Assembly (NCBI RefSeq): GCF_011745365.1
Contig: NW_024468914.1
Span: forward strand, 2,940,228 to 3,004,227
Direction: 5' to 3'
From: Cryphonectria parasitica EP155
Taxonomy: Eukaryota > Ascomycota > Sordariomycetes > Diaporthales > Cryphonectriaceae
DNA length: 64,000 nt
Below the pieces are notes generated by a model. It searched no databases. It worked only from the letters and a program-made list of their open reading frames with translations, and was not told where the DNA came from. Both the position numbers and the translations under genes were made by a program. Every line of letters starts with the position of its first letter. Positions within the stretch are counted from its first letter, which is position 1. Below are positions 49,241-62,900 of this stretch, piece by piece.

Positions 49241-49829
49241 GGCAGCGTCAAGTCAGGTAGCGCAATGATAATAGCGCGAGTCACAGTGGTTGATAAGGCT
49301 TCTTCTAGGTCGACCTCATCGTCTTAGTCGTGGTGGTGCTGGTTGTCGATCGAATCGTCTCCCCGCTCGAGCCTCACGTCGGTCCCCCCTCAACGTCAAC
49401 TGGCTTCTGCACCCAATTTTCTGCAAAATACCGCAGCGCGTCTCCCAAGAGCAACTTTAAGATCTGTAGCGGCGCTTAGTTAGGTGTAAACAAAGTTGAA
49501 AGACGGCACAGTTCAGAGCAAGCAATGCCGGACAGATTCAAAATACCTGGGGTGAGAGCTGCTGATGAAATGGGAGGTTCGTTGCTGTGTCATAGTGGGG
49601 TCAAGCGCAGCGTACAGTACCCCATACTCGCCAAGTACTGAGGATGCAGTACTAAGTATTCCTTATCGTGCACGATAAGCCAAACATTTTGTAGTCCCTG
49701 GAAATTTTTCCCGTCTTTGGCCCAGCTTGCACTTCTCCTCAAGGCATACTTTTCATATTTGCAGTCTGCAATAACGACTGACAGGCGCCACCACTCCGCG
49801 GAGAGCTTGTCCTCTGCTTTGGTTTCAAG
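49241..49829. promoter_or_regulatory. Shared divergent promoter SKI3 / UTP22
   Basis: 589 bp between two ATGs that point away from each other, both for RNA-processing genes. No motif was recognised with confidence. Confidence 0.45.
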
Positions 49830-52800
49830 ATGGATATGAATCCTGCGAAACGGAGAAAGTTGGACCACCAAGTGTCGCACCCTGAGCATGAGCAGCCCAC
49901 CTCGAAGGGCGCTGCGGCTCTCGATGCTGCCGCGACTGCAGGCACCCCTCGACCGGGCGCCTTCGTCCTGCAGACTCAAGAGTTGTTGGATGAGGTGCGC
50001 TTGGATTATGACAAGGCATTCTCCGGAGCCGACCACTTGCTTCACCAAATCAAGTCCTCCATAACAGCCATCGAGACTCATGGGCCTACTCCTGTGAGTG
50101 CACCCGAATCCAAAAAGAAATCATATTATGGGATCTTCCCAGCCCAAAATTTCTTGTCCCCTCTGACAGCGTTCCCTGTATAGATTCTTCAGGCCGCGGC
50201 CAAGCTCGAAAAGAAGCACAGCATCCTCGTTCCCTTTCCCGACCCGAAACCACCTGCGGATTGTCCCTACAAAGTCTCGTATGCGAAGCCGATCCAGTGC
50301 AATGTCGTTGGGAGCTATGTATTCAGGACGATGGTCAAAACGCAGGGCCGTCGCAGCATTGACATGATCGTCGAGATGCCCAAGGAGATATTTCAGGACA
50401 AAGATTACCTGGACCTGCGCTACTTCTACAAAAGGGCCTACTACCTGGCTGTATTGTCTGCTGCCATCCAAGGCGCCGTGCCGAAGAGCACCTCGGTCGC
50501 GTGTGAACATTTACATGGGAATCTCCTCCTCCCGGTCCTCGTCCTTACTCCGGAGCTTCCAAGCAAGGAGTCCCAGAAACGACTGCAGCCTGCATATCAA
50601 ATACGGATCATACCCTGTGCTCCTGAGGGGCTTTTCCCGCAACACAAGCTCCTGCCTACCAGCAACTGCGTTCGATCAGTTTCTGAGGCAGACAGCCCCG
50701 CACAAATGTCCACGCCCTTCTACAACTCTACTCTGAAGGCCGAGAGCTGCTACGTCTCGTATCTCAAAGTCATACGTCAGGCGGAGAAGTCCTGTCCCGG
50801 GTTTAGAGATGCCTGCATCTTGGGTCGTGTCTGGTTGCAGCAACGTGGACTTGGAGGATCTGTATCCCAGGGCGGTTTCGGCCATTTTGAGTGGTCACTG
50901 CTCACTGCTCTTTTGCTCCGCGGTGGAGGCAGGAAAGGAATGGCGGCTCTGTCTCCATCCCTCAGCAGCACAAGAATTTTCAAGGCACTCGTCCAGTACC
51001 TGGCCGCAGCCGACCTTGGTAAGAGACCTCTCATCCTTGGCCCCACCAAGGAGGGCGTCGACGCCGCCAAAGAATCTGCGCCTGTTATATTCGACGTTCT
51101 CCGGCAACTGAACATAGCGTACAAGATGAGCCCATGGTCGGCATCTTTGTTGTTTCACCACGCAAAATGGACGCACGCGTCCCTGGCAGACCAGGAAGCG
51201 GACCAGTTCCACCCCACCTTCATCACCAAGGCCGATTCCCCTCTCCAATGCTTTGATCTTCTCTTCCGCGTCGCTCGATCTCGTGCAGAGTCTGACGCAC
51301 ATTCTACTGAATATCGTGGCGAATCCTGGGGCTACTGCGACAAGCTTGCCAGGGTTCTGAAGAGAGCGCTTGGCGACAGAGTGCAACTTGTACACTTGCA
51401 AAGTGTCGACGGGGCCGATGACACAGCCTGGGATCTTGGATCCTTACCTAGCGATGAATCCTCCTCCGCTATCTTAGTCGGCATCATCTTCAACAGCGTT
51501 AATGTGGCGCGACAGGTCGACCATGGACCTACTGTCGATGAGAAAGAGGCTGCAAAGAAGTTCCGCCAATTCTGGGGAGAAAAGGCTGAACTGAGACGCT
51601 TCAAAGATGGCAGCATCCTTGAGAGCCTGATTTGGACGCAGACTTCACCATCGGCGCTCTGCGAGGAGGTCATCAGGTATATTCTCAAACTACATCTACG
51701 CACACAAGATGAGGACCTGCACTTTTTTGGTAAGGGCTTCTCTGCTGTCATACCCATCAAGTCTTCAGATACGCCCTCCTTCCAAGCTGCTAGGCAGGCG
51801 TTCACCGTCTTCGAGCGGGATCTCCGTGACTTGAGCGACCTGCCGCTTCAGATTCGGCAAGTTGCAGCTACAGCACCTGAACTACGATTTGCGTCGGTTC
51901 ATCCTCCGTCACTCGATGCCACGAAAGGCGCATTTCGTCCTATGGATACCACCATCTACTTTGAGGCATCTGGTAAATGGCCTGACAACTTGGCTGCTAT
52001 TCAGCGTACGAAGGTCGCGTTTCTTTTGAAGATCGGCGACATGCTAGCAGAGTCAAAGCCAGGTGTGACCTGCCGGTGTGGCTTGGAAGATACCCAAGCC
52101 GAGTCCGAAAATCTGGCGTACTTGGACGTCACATACGAAGAAGGCGCCACGTTTCGACTGAGGATTCACAGCGACTTGGAAGAAAACTTGCTGGAGAGGC
52201 GAACCAAGGACAAAACTCTCGATCAGCGAACACGAGCCCAAGGGGCACAACTCCTGGCCTCCTTCAAACGCCTCTATACACATCTACCGCTCCATACACA
52301 AACAATCGCAACATTTTGCATGCGATTTCCGGCGCTATCCCCGGCAATTCGTTTGGTAAAGCGGTGGTTCGACTCCCACAGACTCTCATATCACTTCCTT
52401 GAGGAGATGATCGAATTATTAGTCTTGAGGGCGTTTCTAGAGCCTTACCCGTGGCAAGCTCCGTCTAGTGCCATGACAGGATTCCTGCGGACGTTACAAT
52501 TCCTGTCAAGATGGGATTGGCGATTGGAGCCCTTGGTCCTGGACACGTCCGGTACACTCGCAGGTGTGGAACGCTCGTCCATAGAGACCAGGCTTGAGGC
52601 CTGGCGCAAGATCGACCCGGGCATGAGCCACACGACGCTCTTTGTCGCCACATCACACGATACCACGGGAACTGCCTACACCATTCACGATGGCCGTCCA
52701 TTCCCGTCCAAGGTGGTCGCTACAAGGATGACAACTTTGGCAAGATCAGCATGCAAGTTGGTGAAGGATAAGAGTACAGACCTTGTCCCCAAAGTCCTGT

Positions 52801-53252
52801 TCCAGCCCTCTCTGAAGGACTATGGCGTCGTCATTCATCTCAACAGCAAAGTACTCAAGAACATCAGCCGCGGCGACGATGAGGCCATCAAGCAATCTCA
52901 GTTCAAAAATTTGGATGGGCGGACCGGGAGGGCGGCCCAGCCCATTGTGCAGCATCCTGCCAGGGCCTTACTACAGCAGCTGGAAACCTTGTTCTCCGGT
53001 CCTCTGCTTCTGTTCCACGGTGCGCCGGATGATGCCATCATTGCTGGAATCTGGAACCCCCAGATCCAACGGCGCACTTTTCGGGTCAATCTGCCCTGCT
53101 CATTCCGACCAGTTGGAATAGAAGATGGCAAGAAAGCGCAGGAGGAAGGGAATGAAGAACTCGTCGAGGTCGATCGGGATGGCATCGTCGCCGAGATTGC
53201 AAGAATAGGGGGTGATTGTATTGAGAGGATTGACGTGGCTAAGGGGCCCTGA
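49830..53252 (+). CDS. UTP22: U3 snoRNP/SSU processome protein Utp22 (Nrap family)
   Basis: Two exons, 49830-50093 and 50184-53252, give 1110 residues; the GTGAGT...TGTATAG intron joins GPTP to ILQAAAKLEKKHSILVPFP. Family blocks: FVLQTQELLDEVRLDYDKA at the N-terminus, SYVFRTMVKTQGRRSIDMIV, DYLDLRYFYKRAYYLAVL, ACILGRVWLQQRGLG, GFGHFEWSLLTALLLRGGG, KFRQFWGEKAELRRFKDGS and ITESLIW-type elements, IRLVKRWFDSHRLSYHFLEE, and a C-terminal FRVNLPCSFRP. The fold is a catalytically dead nucleotidyltransferase/PAP tandem. Utp22 with Rrp7 and CK2 forms the UTP-C module of the nucleolar 90S pre-ribosome needed for 18S rRNA. An N-terminal nuclear-localisation-like NPAKRRKLD is present. Confidence 0.95.
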
Positions 53253-53624
53253 TTGACTGGACGATGTATGTATGACTTTGGCATGTGTCAACACGCAGGG
53301 AATTATCACGGCATTTGACATATGCACCTCGACTTCTACTTGTCATCTGCAGGTATTGCGTGACTAAAAAGCTTCCAAAGACATTTACACATCTCGCAGC
53401 ATAAGAAACATCGAAGTTAAGCGTCAGTGTATATTGTGGGTGACTTCAGAAAAGACTGGATTCAGAGACGAGCAAGAAAACTGAATGCTGTCTTGGGGTT
53501 TCGACCTTGAGAGCGAGCCTCTGCTCTCGAACTGCAATATTTCATCAAACGAGTGACTATACGAAAAATTTCTCTCGAACTTTATTTCTCATCTCCGTGT
53601 GTGTGCGCGTGTGCGTGTGTCATA
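53253..53624. other. Convergent 3' flanks of UTP22 and THI4 with (GT)n
   Basis: No gene seen. A GT/GC alternating tract (53596-53620) abuts the THI4 stop codon, so it lies in the THI4 3'UTR. Confidence 0.6.
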
Positions 53625-54920
<1,296 letters not shown>

Positions 54921-55856
54921 CTGGAGAGACATCATCGTGTGATGACTTGACCACCGAAAGGTTTCATGATGGTGTTGGCGGAGGGCTTGGGAATACCGAG
55001 CTGTTGTTGGTGTGCTCTTATATATAGGATACAATATTGTTAGTGGCTCTTTGCTCGAGGTTTCGCAGAATGACAAAAGAAAGAGAAAAGGAAAGAAGGA
55101 AGATAACTTAGTGACGCACTCGAAAATAATTATGCGGTGGGATCTGGTATAGAAATTTTCTGGGAAGTGTCGACGAGGAACGAACAAGTCGTGAGAGAGC
55201 AAGAAGAGAAAGAAGAAGGGAGCATGCGGTGTTGACCAAAAGAGGGGTAAGTGCTTTTAAGTACTTACTTGGCAAGACCTCATCGGGGGATTGGAACTTG
55301 CTGCAATGTTCCGTTCGCGGCCTATTAGGTTGACGATCGTTGTCACGCATGACGATACTGAACCAATGGAAACAGTGGAGGAGCGGAAACTCAAGTCTTC
55401 TCAGACTGCCAACCAATTATATTGCAAATCACAGGACGATAGTTTTGGTCATCGTCTTTGTATTTCGTCCCGAAGTCGGTGTCTGAGACAGCCACTGGTC
55501 TGGTTTAGTGGACATTGAATCGTGATTATGTCACGTCTCGAGGTTTGCGGTCGCTTACGTCCGGACACCTTGCAACAGAATGACGAGGGTCTATTAATAC
55601 CAAAATGAAGTCTGTGCCTATAGTTAGTCAAAGCTATGAAAGCTGCTTTCAAGGGCCAAACGGAACAAGAGGTAGCCGATATATCTACGAAGTACTGTGG
55701 TCTAGAAATCCCGAATAATTTCGACTGAGACTATGGAGAGAGAATTCTCTGGACGGAGAAATATTGACAAATGGCCGGCTATCCCTCAGTCATGAATGCC
55801 CAGATCAATAGTAGGTAAACACGTTGTTGAAAAGCCTCTTTCAAGAGACAGGAATT
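54921..55856. other. THI4 promoter and 5' leader, downstream flank of the questin-oxidase-like gene
   Basis: No gene seen. A TATA-like element lies about 100 nt before the inferred leader intron. Short ORFs (55291-55518 plus, 55108-55416 minus) have no domains. Confidence 0.5.
55019..55028 (-). promoter_or_regulatory. Candidate TATA box of THI4
   Basis: The minus-strand reading CCTATATATAAG lies about 335 bp before the ATG and about 100 bp before the leader-intron donor, a plausible core promoter position for a strongly expressed gene. Confidence 0.4.
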
Positions 55857-57250
55857 TCAGAGACGGATATTGAGAGACGCCTCTTGTGCCTTTCCCAGTC
55901 CAGTCCAGCCTTGCCATTCGCTATCGAGTTTCTGAGCGGCATGAAGGTACAGTGGGTCGTCCGTCTTCCCGGACAGACTCAATGCACGAAGGCTCCGCAG
56001 CGCTCGAAGGAAGTGAGGGTCGTGATGTTTGCCTTGTAGTGCGTCTGCATTCAAATGCAAAGGTCGCAAAAGATCTTCCCAGGAGGCTTTCCCTATTTTT
56101 GTAGAAAAGGACCAGATAAGAGACTCGTCCAGACGAGGGCGGAGCTGAGTGATGTAGGATAGAACGAGGAGGAACCATGTGCCTCTGATGAGCAGATCAA
56201 GTTGCTGACTAGGGCATTCGTGGATCAACACACGGAGGCTATTGACCAGACTCACGGTACGACTGAGGTACAGGTCGAACGCCGGAGAGCCCTTTTTGTG
56301 GGTACCACAGAGCATGAGGACAGACAGGCGCGACATGTTGTCCAGGAGCCGGGCCACATTGCTCAGATCTAGCTGGTGAACATAATCGGCAATAGCCTCT
56401 CTCGCAGGAGGGCTAGAAAGAATAACGTGGGCATGCCGGAATCCTGGGCCAGACCGATTGAGGCTGAACCTCCCATCGTGCGCCGCTCGGCTCAAGATGA
56501 TGCTGGGGCTGGACGCAGTCGTGCTCGGTCTTTCAAACCGTTTGTCAGTCAGAATGTCGGAGATGAGTGCAGAATATCCCACAGACGACAAGACAAAAGA
56601 CTCTGCTACGTATCAGCCACATACCCCGGAGCCTTCATTACAGTTGAATAACTCGTGATAAATCACGACATGAGGAGAGCTAGGTGTTGCTCACGGACAA
56701 CCATAATGGAATTGCGAGCTTCCATGGCGTCGCCTAGAGTGATCATGGCTTGACCGAAGCCGCTGAAGAGCCCACAAACGAGCGGCGTAAAGCCACAAAA
56801 CTGAGACTCGACAAGGGCTCTGTGATTTCCCTTGAGATGAGCATGTTGCGTGCTGAAATAATCCATGTAGGCTCTCTGGAATCTGCCGAATGTCGTTTAT
56901 CAGCACCTGGGTCCAGCATGCATTGAGGACAGGGTTCGGTCCGCACACACCTGCGGTCACCCAACCGCCTCTCTTTGTCCTCAGAAGTGACAATCCTATC
57001 AGGAGAGAGTTCCCAAACTCTGAGCGCAGAGCTCCTGCTCTCATACGCAGCCCTGAGCTGACTTGGCGATCCACCCAAGAGCAATATCGTCGTGAGAGAC
57101 TGGCTGAATTGGTCAGCATCCCAGCACAGCAAAGAAATAACGGCCAAGACGCACCATAGGAACCTCGTTGTACTGTTCCTCATCCTGAACCAAAGCATGC
57201 GTGACATGATCCTTGACGAGGAGGCTATCGAACACAGTTATCGAGTCCAT
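55857..57250 (-). CDS. Questin oxidase-like (DUF4243, AflY-type) protein
   Basis: Four exons can be joined: 57250-57155, 57099-56951, 56882-56695 and 56605-55857, giving 393 residues. Family-like blocks: DHVTHALVQDEEQYNE, TTILLLGGSPSQLRAAYE (usual form: HHLLTLYALGASPEQL), RFQRAYMDYFSTQHAHLKGN, CGLFSGFGQAMITLGDAMEAR, then DPHFLRALRSLRAL near the C-terminus. The third junction (C^CA) is well set by phase; the first is less sure, because two acceptors 4 bp apart exist and the family's FHNH segment is not recovered, so the N-terminus may be mis-modelled or diverged. Known members do Baeyer-Villiger-like oxidations in polyketide pathways (questin, aflatoxin). No polyketide synthase is in the window, so the substrate is unknown. 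Confidence 0.65.
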
Positions 57251-59959
57251 ATCGTGACAGAGAACATGCGATCCAAGTAGAATGGTCGAGAGAAGCAACA
57301 ACTCAGTGCAAGAGGCAGGGACTTTACGAACTACTGTGGAGGAACGGCGTGGTGGCCAAATTTCCGACCCATGAGGCCAAGGTTATATGCTCTTTACGAG
57401 TCCAGACGTGAATCTCGTGGACTCTAGGCAAGAGGTGAGGTCATGGCAGACCGGCAGACACTGGCGGCGCATTTAGGCCAGGTCAAAGACTGCATGAGAT
57501 ACATCATGATAGCAATGCTGCAGGAGAAGAGAGAGGGAAGATGCAATGGTGTGGACGATGTTCGCTCCCGGAAGCAAATCCGCACGCCGACTCAGACTTC
57601 ACAAGATGAGTTACCGGTTTGTAAATTGGACCGTGGCATCGGCAGCGCGCCAGAAGTTCTGCTTAGGGAGGTTCAAACTCCGCTGGCAGAGAGAGAACAT
57701 CACTTCAGAGGGCCCTGATGTTGAACATGACTGAAAGCATAGCCACATCGTGCGGAGGGGGCCTAAACGCGAGCACGAACAACACCATGAGGATAGGCAT
57801 GAGGGATACAACAGGGCAAAGCTAACTGGAGGAGACAAAGGTGATTTCAATTCGCAGTTCATGAGTCCCCCTGTATCGGGAACACGGAGAAGAAAGAGCG
57901 CCGCGCCTGAGAAAGGAAGAAGTCGCGAGGCGAGCATCTTCCATATGGCAGACGTCCTGACGGGGGTGGTCGGAGGCGCGTGAGTATCGGTGGCCCGGTC
58001 CAATAGTAAAGCGTGAATCGTACAGGAAAGAATACACGCTTGCATGCATGTTCATGTGTAAGTCGTGCGTGATATTGAACGTCCAACGAGGAAAATTGCA
58101 GCAATGAATGAGGTTGCGGTCACGACGAGGTTGCAAGGCTGACGGGAGTTGAGCGAACGACGTCTGTAGTTTCCTCGGCAGACTCCACTTTTCCATCGAA
58201 ACTGACCAATCAGCAGCGCCTAGTTCCTGCCAGCTTCAGCATCACCTCGGCTCTAGGCTCCACACCCAAGCGCTGTCATGGCATGCATCAGTAAGATTCC
58301 TTCTTCCACAACCTCGCAACCTCGGAACCTCACCAAATAAGGCACTTCACACTTCTTCGATGTAGACGAGCAAACCCACTTCAATTCTACACCTCGTCTT
58401 TTCCTTTCTTCTCACTCATCGCTCATGAGCACCATCTAGTCCAGTCATCCAATCCAGTCGCTGCCTTGGCCCGCTCGCATGTTGCGTACATTGTAGAAAA
58501 GATTCCTATTGATGATCCTCCATCACTTCGTCCACAAAATCTAGCTTGAGTGTTGACATCCGTGAGGCCATGCTTAAGTCATCAATCTAGTGCCCTAAGC
58601 TAACATGAGTTCCGCCACAGACTGTCCAGTACTGGCCAGACCATAAGGAGTGTGGCTTTGAGAGTGCCTGGTATGCTCTCACTACAATACACCTGGACCT
58701 GGTCCTTATGGCCCTGCTTTCATGCATTGCACCCATTACCCAAGTGTTGGTCCATTGACACATCAGCATTCGTCGTCGGACTCCGTCAGTCACGTTCCTG
58801 CAGAAGCCTGGTGGCGTTGTCTGCGCTTGAGTCACACGGACGCACGCAGGCGCTGTTGTACGAAACGAACTGCGCTCTTGCAACTCGAGTTGGATCTCCA
58901 CGTCTGGCCACCGCAGACTCGATCTGTCTTGATTGTACAACCCGTCTCCCATCGTGAGATCATCCGCTATGGCTCGGCTCCCATCTCAAACATGAGCATT
59001 CACAGGACCTGTGGCTGAGATCTGGGACGCCCGCTTCCACATTCTCTTGTTGGACAGACCATCGTTCCTTTGTCTTGGCCTGCAATTTGGCTGTTGGTCT
59101 CGTGCCACCATCACCATGCATCTTCTTACCGCATCGTTCTGCATGCTGCCGTGTGTCTCATCAATCCTCATAGCGAATTACTCGCACAAATCACTTGTCA
59201 ACGTCTTTCTACTCCGGATTCATGACCGCGTCCCCGTTCCTCGGTCTGTCTATCCACGTATTCCCTTGTCCGGCCGGCTTGTTGAGATCCTGGCCTGCAT
59301 CATGCCATTTGGCACATATAATGAAGTACAGGAGCAGGTCCTTGAATCTCGTGTTTCTACCTCACATAGGGGCTCTCAATGCTTCATGCGTGGTCTGTGT
59401 CGGCAACGTGACGTTGCAAATTTCTCCATCCAGATGTCTTGCGCCGTGGATATTGTGGTTGCATGGCTTGAAGGCAACTCGCCGTGGTCCTTCGCAGTGC
59501 GGATCGTCAACCTGAGATTAGTCCTCTTCTAGCCCATAGAAGGCGTCCTGTGTTGATTCACACAGTATCAGTCTTGTCTTCCATCATGTTATTACATGCA
59601 ATCAAAACCTGAGTCTGCCTACTACCTAGCGGGTTCCTCTCAACGCCACCGGACTGCCGTTAGACCCAACAGTCGCTGCGTAGAATTTCGTATTATCGGA
59701 GACAAGACTCGTGACGCCCGAGACATGACGGTGGTGATCATGGCCCATGTCCTCGTTTCTCTGCTATAAAGGCGGTCCGCTCGTCGAGGCATCTCTCCAG
59801 CTTATCTTTCTCCATGGTCTTGGGTCGTCACCGAACTCTTGTCTCTCCTTGTCGCCAAGTATCATCGCTTTCTTTTACTTGTACTTCTTCCATCTGCTTC
59901 AAGGAAACTCCACCTTTGTCATTCTTTTCTCGTTTGTTACCACACCTCAGTCGGTGACC
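57251..59959. other. 2.7-kb gene-poor region
   Basis: I could not build a gene. Minus-strand frames around 57611-58196 and plus-strand frames around 58652-59532 are open but have no recognisable domains, and their overlap in opposite frames suggests chance. An undetected small multi-exon gene is possible. The last 200 bp form the promoter and leader of the next gene, with a TATA-like element. Confidence 0.4.
59765..59770 (+). promoter_or_regulatory. Candidate TATA box of the secreted mosaic protein gene
   Basis: TATAAA in CTGCTATAAAGGCGG lies 195 bp before the ATG; C/T-rich leader sequence follows. Position is plausible but unproven. Confidence 0.4.
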
Positions 59960-62900
59960 ATGAGGTTTCACCGGCTTGCCGGGCTGGCTTCAGCCGGGTT
60001 GGTCCGCCTGGCCATGGCTGAAGACCTTCTCTTCTACGACAGCATGACCTACCAGGAATATGCTCAGGCAACTACCGTGCTGGGTTATACAGGTGAGTCC
60101 ATCTCCTCCTGGACGCGCATGCTCTCGGCCTTTGGCTGACTACCTTGTGACGACAGCACACGTTGCCACTCCGGAAGAATGGAACAGCTACACCACGGCG
60201 GATTTTGCCAAGTACAAGGCTATCATCATCCCGGACCCAGACTGTGGTTCCGTCTCAGATATTGACTTTCTGGATGCGACCAAGGCTGTGTGGAGCCCTG
60301 CTGTCATGGGTAATATCATTCTGATCGGCACTGACCCTGGATTCCACTCCTCGAGCAGACCTGGCGCCTTGACACTCATTGACGACGGCGTCACGTTTGC
60401 CGCTTCCGGCAACGGAACTGGCCTATACTTCGCCTTGTCTTGTTACTACGATGCAGTCGACTCCGCTACTGTGGATTCTCTCTCGTACTTCGGCGCTGTC
60501 GATGTTCGGGGGAACCTGGCTTGTTACAACGATGCCCACCTGGTCGCCAACTCGAGCGCACTGGCCAGTCTCGATGACGCAGCTCTGAGTGACTGGTCTT
60601 GCAGCGTCCACGAGGTCTTCACCGACTATCCAACGACTGGTCTCTTTGGCTTCGAGCCGCTGGCCATCGCCGAAGATGCCACGGGGTCGGGCCTCAAGGA
60701 CTTTGCCGATGGTACCACTGGTATCCCTTACATTCTCGTCAAAGGAGCCACACCAACTGGCTGCGGTGACGGTGTTTTCGATCCAGCTCTTGGGGAAGAA
60801 TGCGATGATGGGGATCTAAATGGGACACCCGGGAGCGAATGCTCGTCCTCGTGCAAGTGTTTGACCGGTTCAATCGCCCCAGGCGTCTGCGGGAGGAACA
60901 CGACTAGTTCTACATCATCCTCGCCGTCTAGTTCGCCAACATCGTCTGTAGCTGCTCCCACAAACTCGAGGTAAGACGCTCCTGTGGTCTGATGCCAGCT
61001 TATGATGGTCCATGTCGTTAACAATCCAAGCTCTACACCTCTCACTTGGCCAACAAGCTGGTCCTCTTCACGGCTGGTCAATTCAAGGTAGGCGTTCCCA
61101 TGACACCATTCACGGTATAGTTGCCATGAAGCTGATCATACGAAGTTCGAGTGTCTTGCCTACACCCACCCCATCGTCGCTCCCGCCACCAGTCTTTTCA
61201 AACTCAAGGTATGTGGGATTATAACAATATGTCAATTCAATTAGCTGATGTAGTCACAGCTCGCCTCCTGCCGCAACGAGTTCTCTGTCGTATCCAACGA
61301 CTTTGATTCCTGTTTCGTCTTCTCTAGGTACCTCCAGCGCAACGTCGCCAGTTGCTTCAACAAGTACATCCACGGAAGGGTAAGCCAACCACCTCCACGT
61401 TTTTGAGTCCGCGGTACGAATTTGACACAGGTGCAGCCTTGAAGGCACTACCACTACGGAATCCATTTCTGCGGTACTGGCCACCTCGAGGTTAGTACAA
61501 ACGCCTCTCCATCTGCTCTTAGATATCATGGTACTAATCGCGCTCTCAGTACTGTAACATCATCATCTGCGGCGACAATTCCGAACGGGAACGCCACATC
61601 AGCTCTGCCAGAGACCTCATCCAGCTTGCCGGCCCCGCCATCCTCTGTTGGCTCTTGGAACGCGAGGTACGCCATCAAGCTGCCTGAGCAACCTCTTATC
61701 TAAACTCACATGTGAAGCAGCACACCGCCCTTGTCGACTCCGCTACCAGCAACCTCAAGGTAATGGTCCTCGGTCTAACGCATACAAAAAGCTCATCTGA
61801 CAAAAATGCAGTGCGACTCCATCCAGTACCATCTCTGTATCATTCTCGACGGCGTCTCCGCCCTCGACCTATGCCGGAAGTAGTCTTGAGTCGACAGGTG
61901 TCTCATCAACGATTCTGGAGTCTTCCTCACCGGTCTCTAGGTAAGTCTCTTCTATGGTTGGAGAGTGTCCTGGCTTCTGTTAATACAGTATACAAGCGGT
62001 GTCCCTTCGAGTTGGTCAACTCCCGCCTCGACTGCCCTGCCTGGGCTCTCAACGACGATGCTTCTCAGCAGCGCGACGGCTGCGAATAGTACATTGCCAT
62101 CAAGTGGTTCAGCAACACCTTCAACTGGCATTCCGGCTTTTTCAAGTTCTTCCTCACCGGGAGTCAACCCTTCCTCAACGACGAGCACTGGCACAATGGT
62201 GACGGTGACCTCCTCCAGTGCTCCCAGCTCAGGCTCCATTGTAAGGACCACAGGGTCGTCCAGTATGCTATCCGGAAATTGGAGGTAAGTCAGGATAGCA
62301 CTACCGACCGTGGAAAGAACATTCTCTAATAGTGACCGATTCCTAGCTCAACCACGAGTCCCTTTGCGTCTGCTTCTGGATCCTCCGCTGTTCCGACTGG
62401 CGGTTCATCGTCCGAGACCCTTACAAGCCATGCAACGTCATCAGCAGAGCCCTCGAGTATTCCTAGCTCTGTGACCATGTGAGTATATCTTCCTAACTGA
62501 TATCCATGTCATCTTTACTGATGCTGTAGCAGCTTGACTGTAACTCCTCCGACCGCATGGCCGTCTCTCCTCAATGGTACCTGGCCTGGCTCTGGGCCCT
62601 CCACGTGGACGTTTCCCGGGGAAGCTTCTTCTGCGTAAGCTATATCATTGCGCCTGGCTCCGACCATATCTCATGCTCACGTCAAGTCTATATAGACCGG
62701 TGCCTCCGCCATCAAGCAGTGCATTTCCCCTGACGGTGTCTAGCGTAACTTCGTTGCCGTCGTCCGTGAGCAGCAGGTAAAGACGATTAGGTTCCAGTTA
62801 ATGATCACATCACTGACTGAAATCACAAAGTACCGCTGTTGTGGGGTCGCCCTCACCGGAATCATCTACGCCGGATTCTTCGCCTACTACAAGCAGCAGC

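Noticed and set aside
59011..59532. 173-codon plus-strand ORF
   Set aside because: Considered as a gene between the questin-oxidase-like gene and the mosaic gene; no domain, odd hydrophobic/Cys composition, and other frames are equally open.
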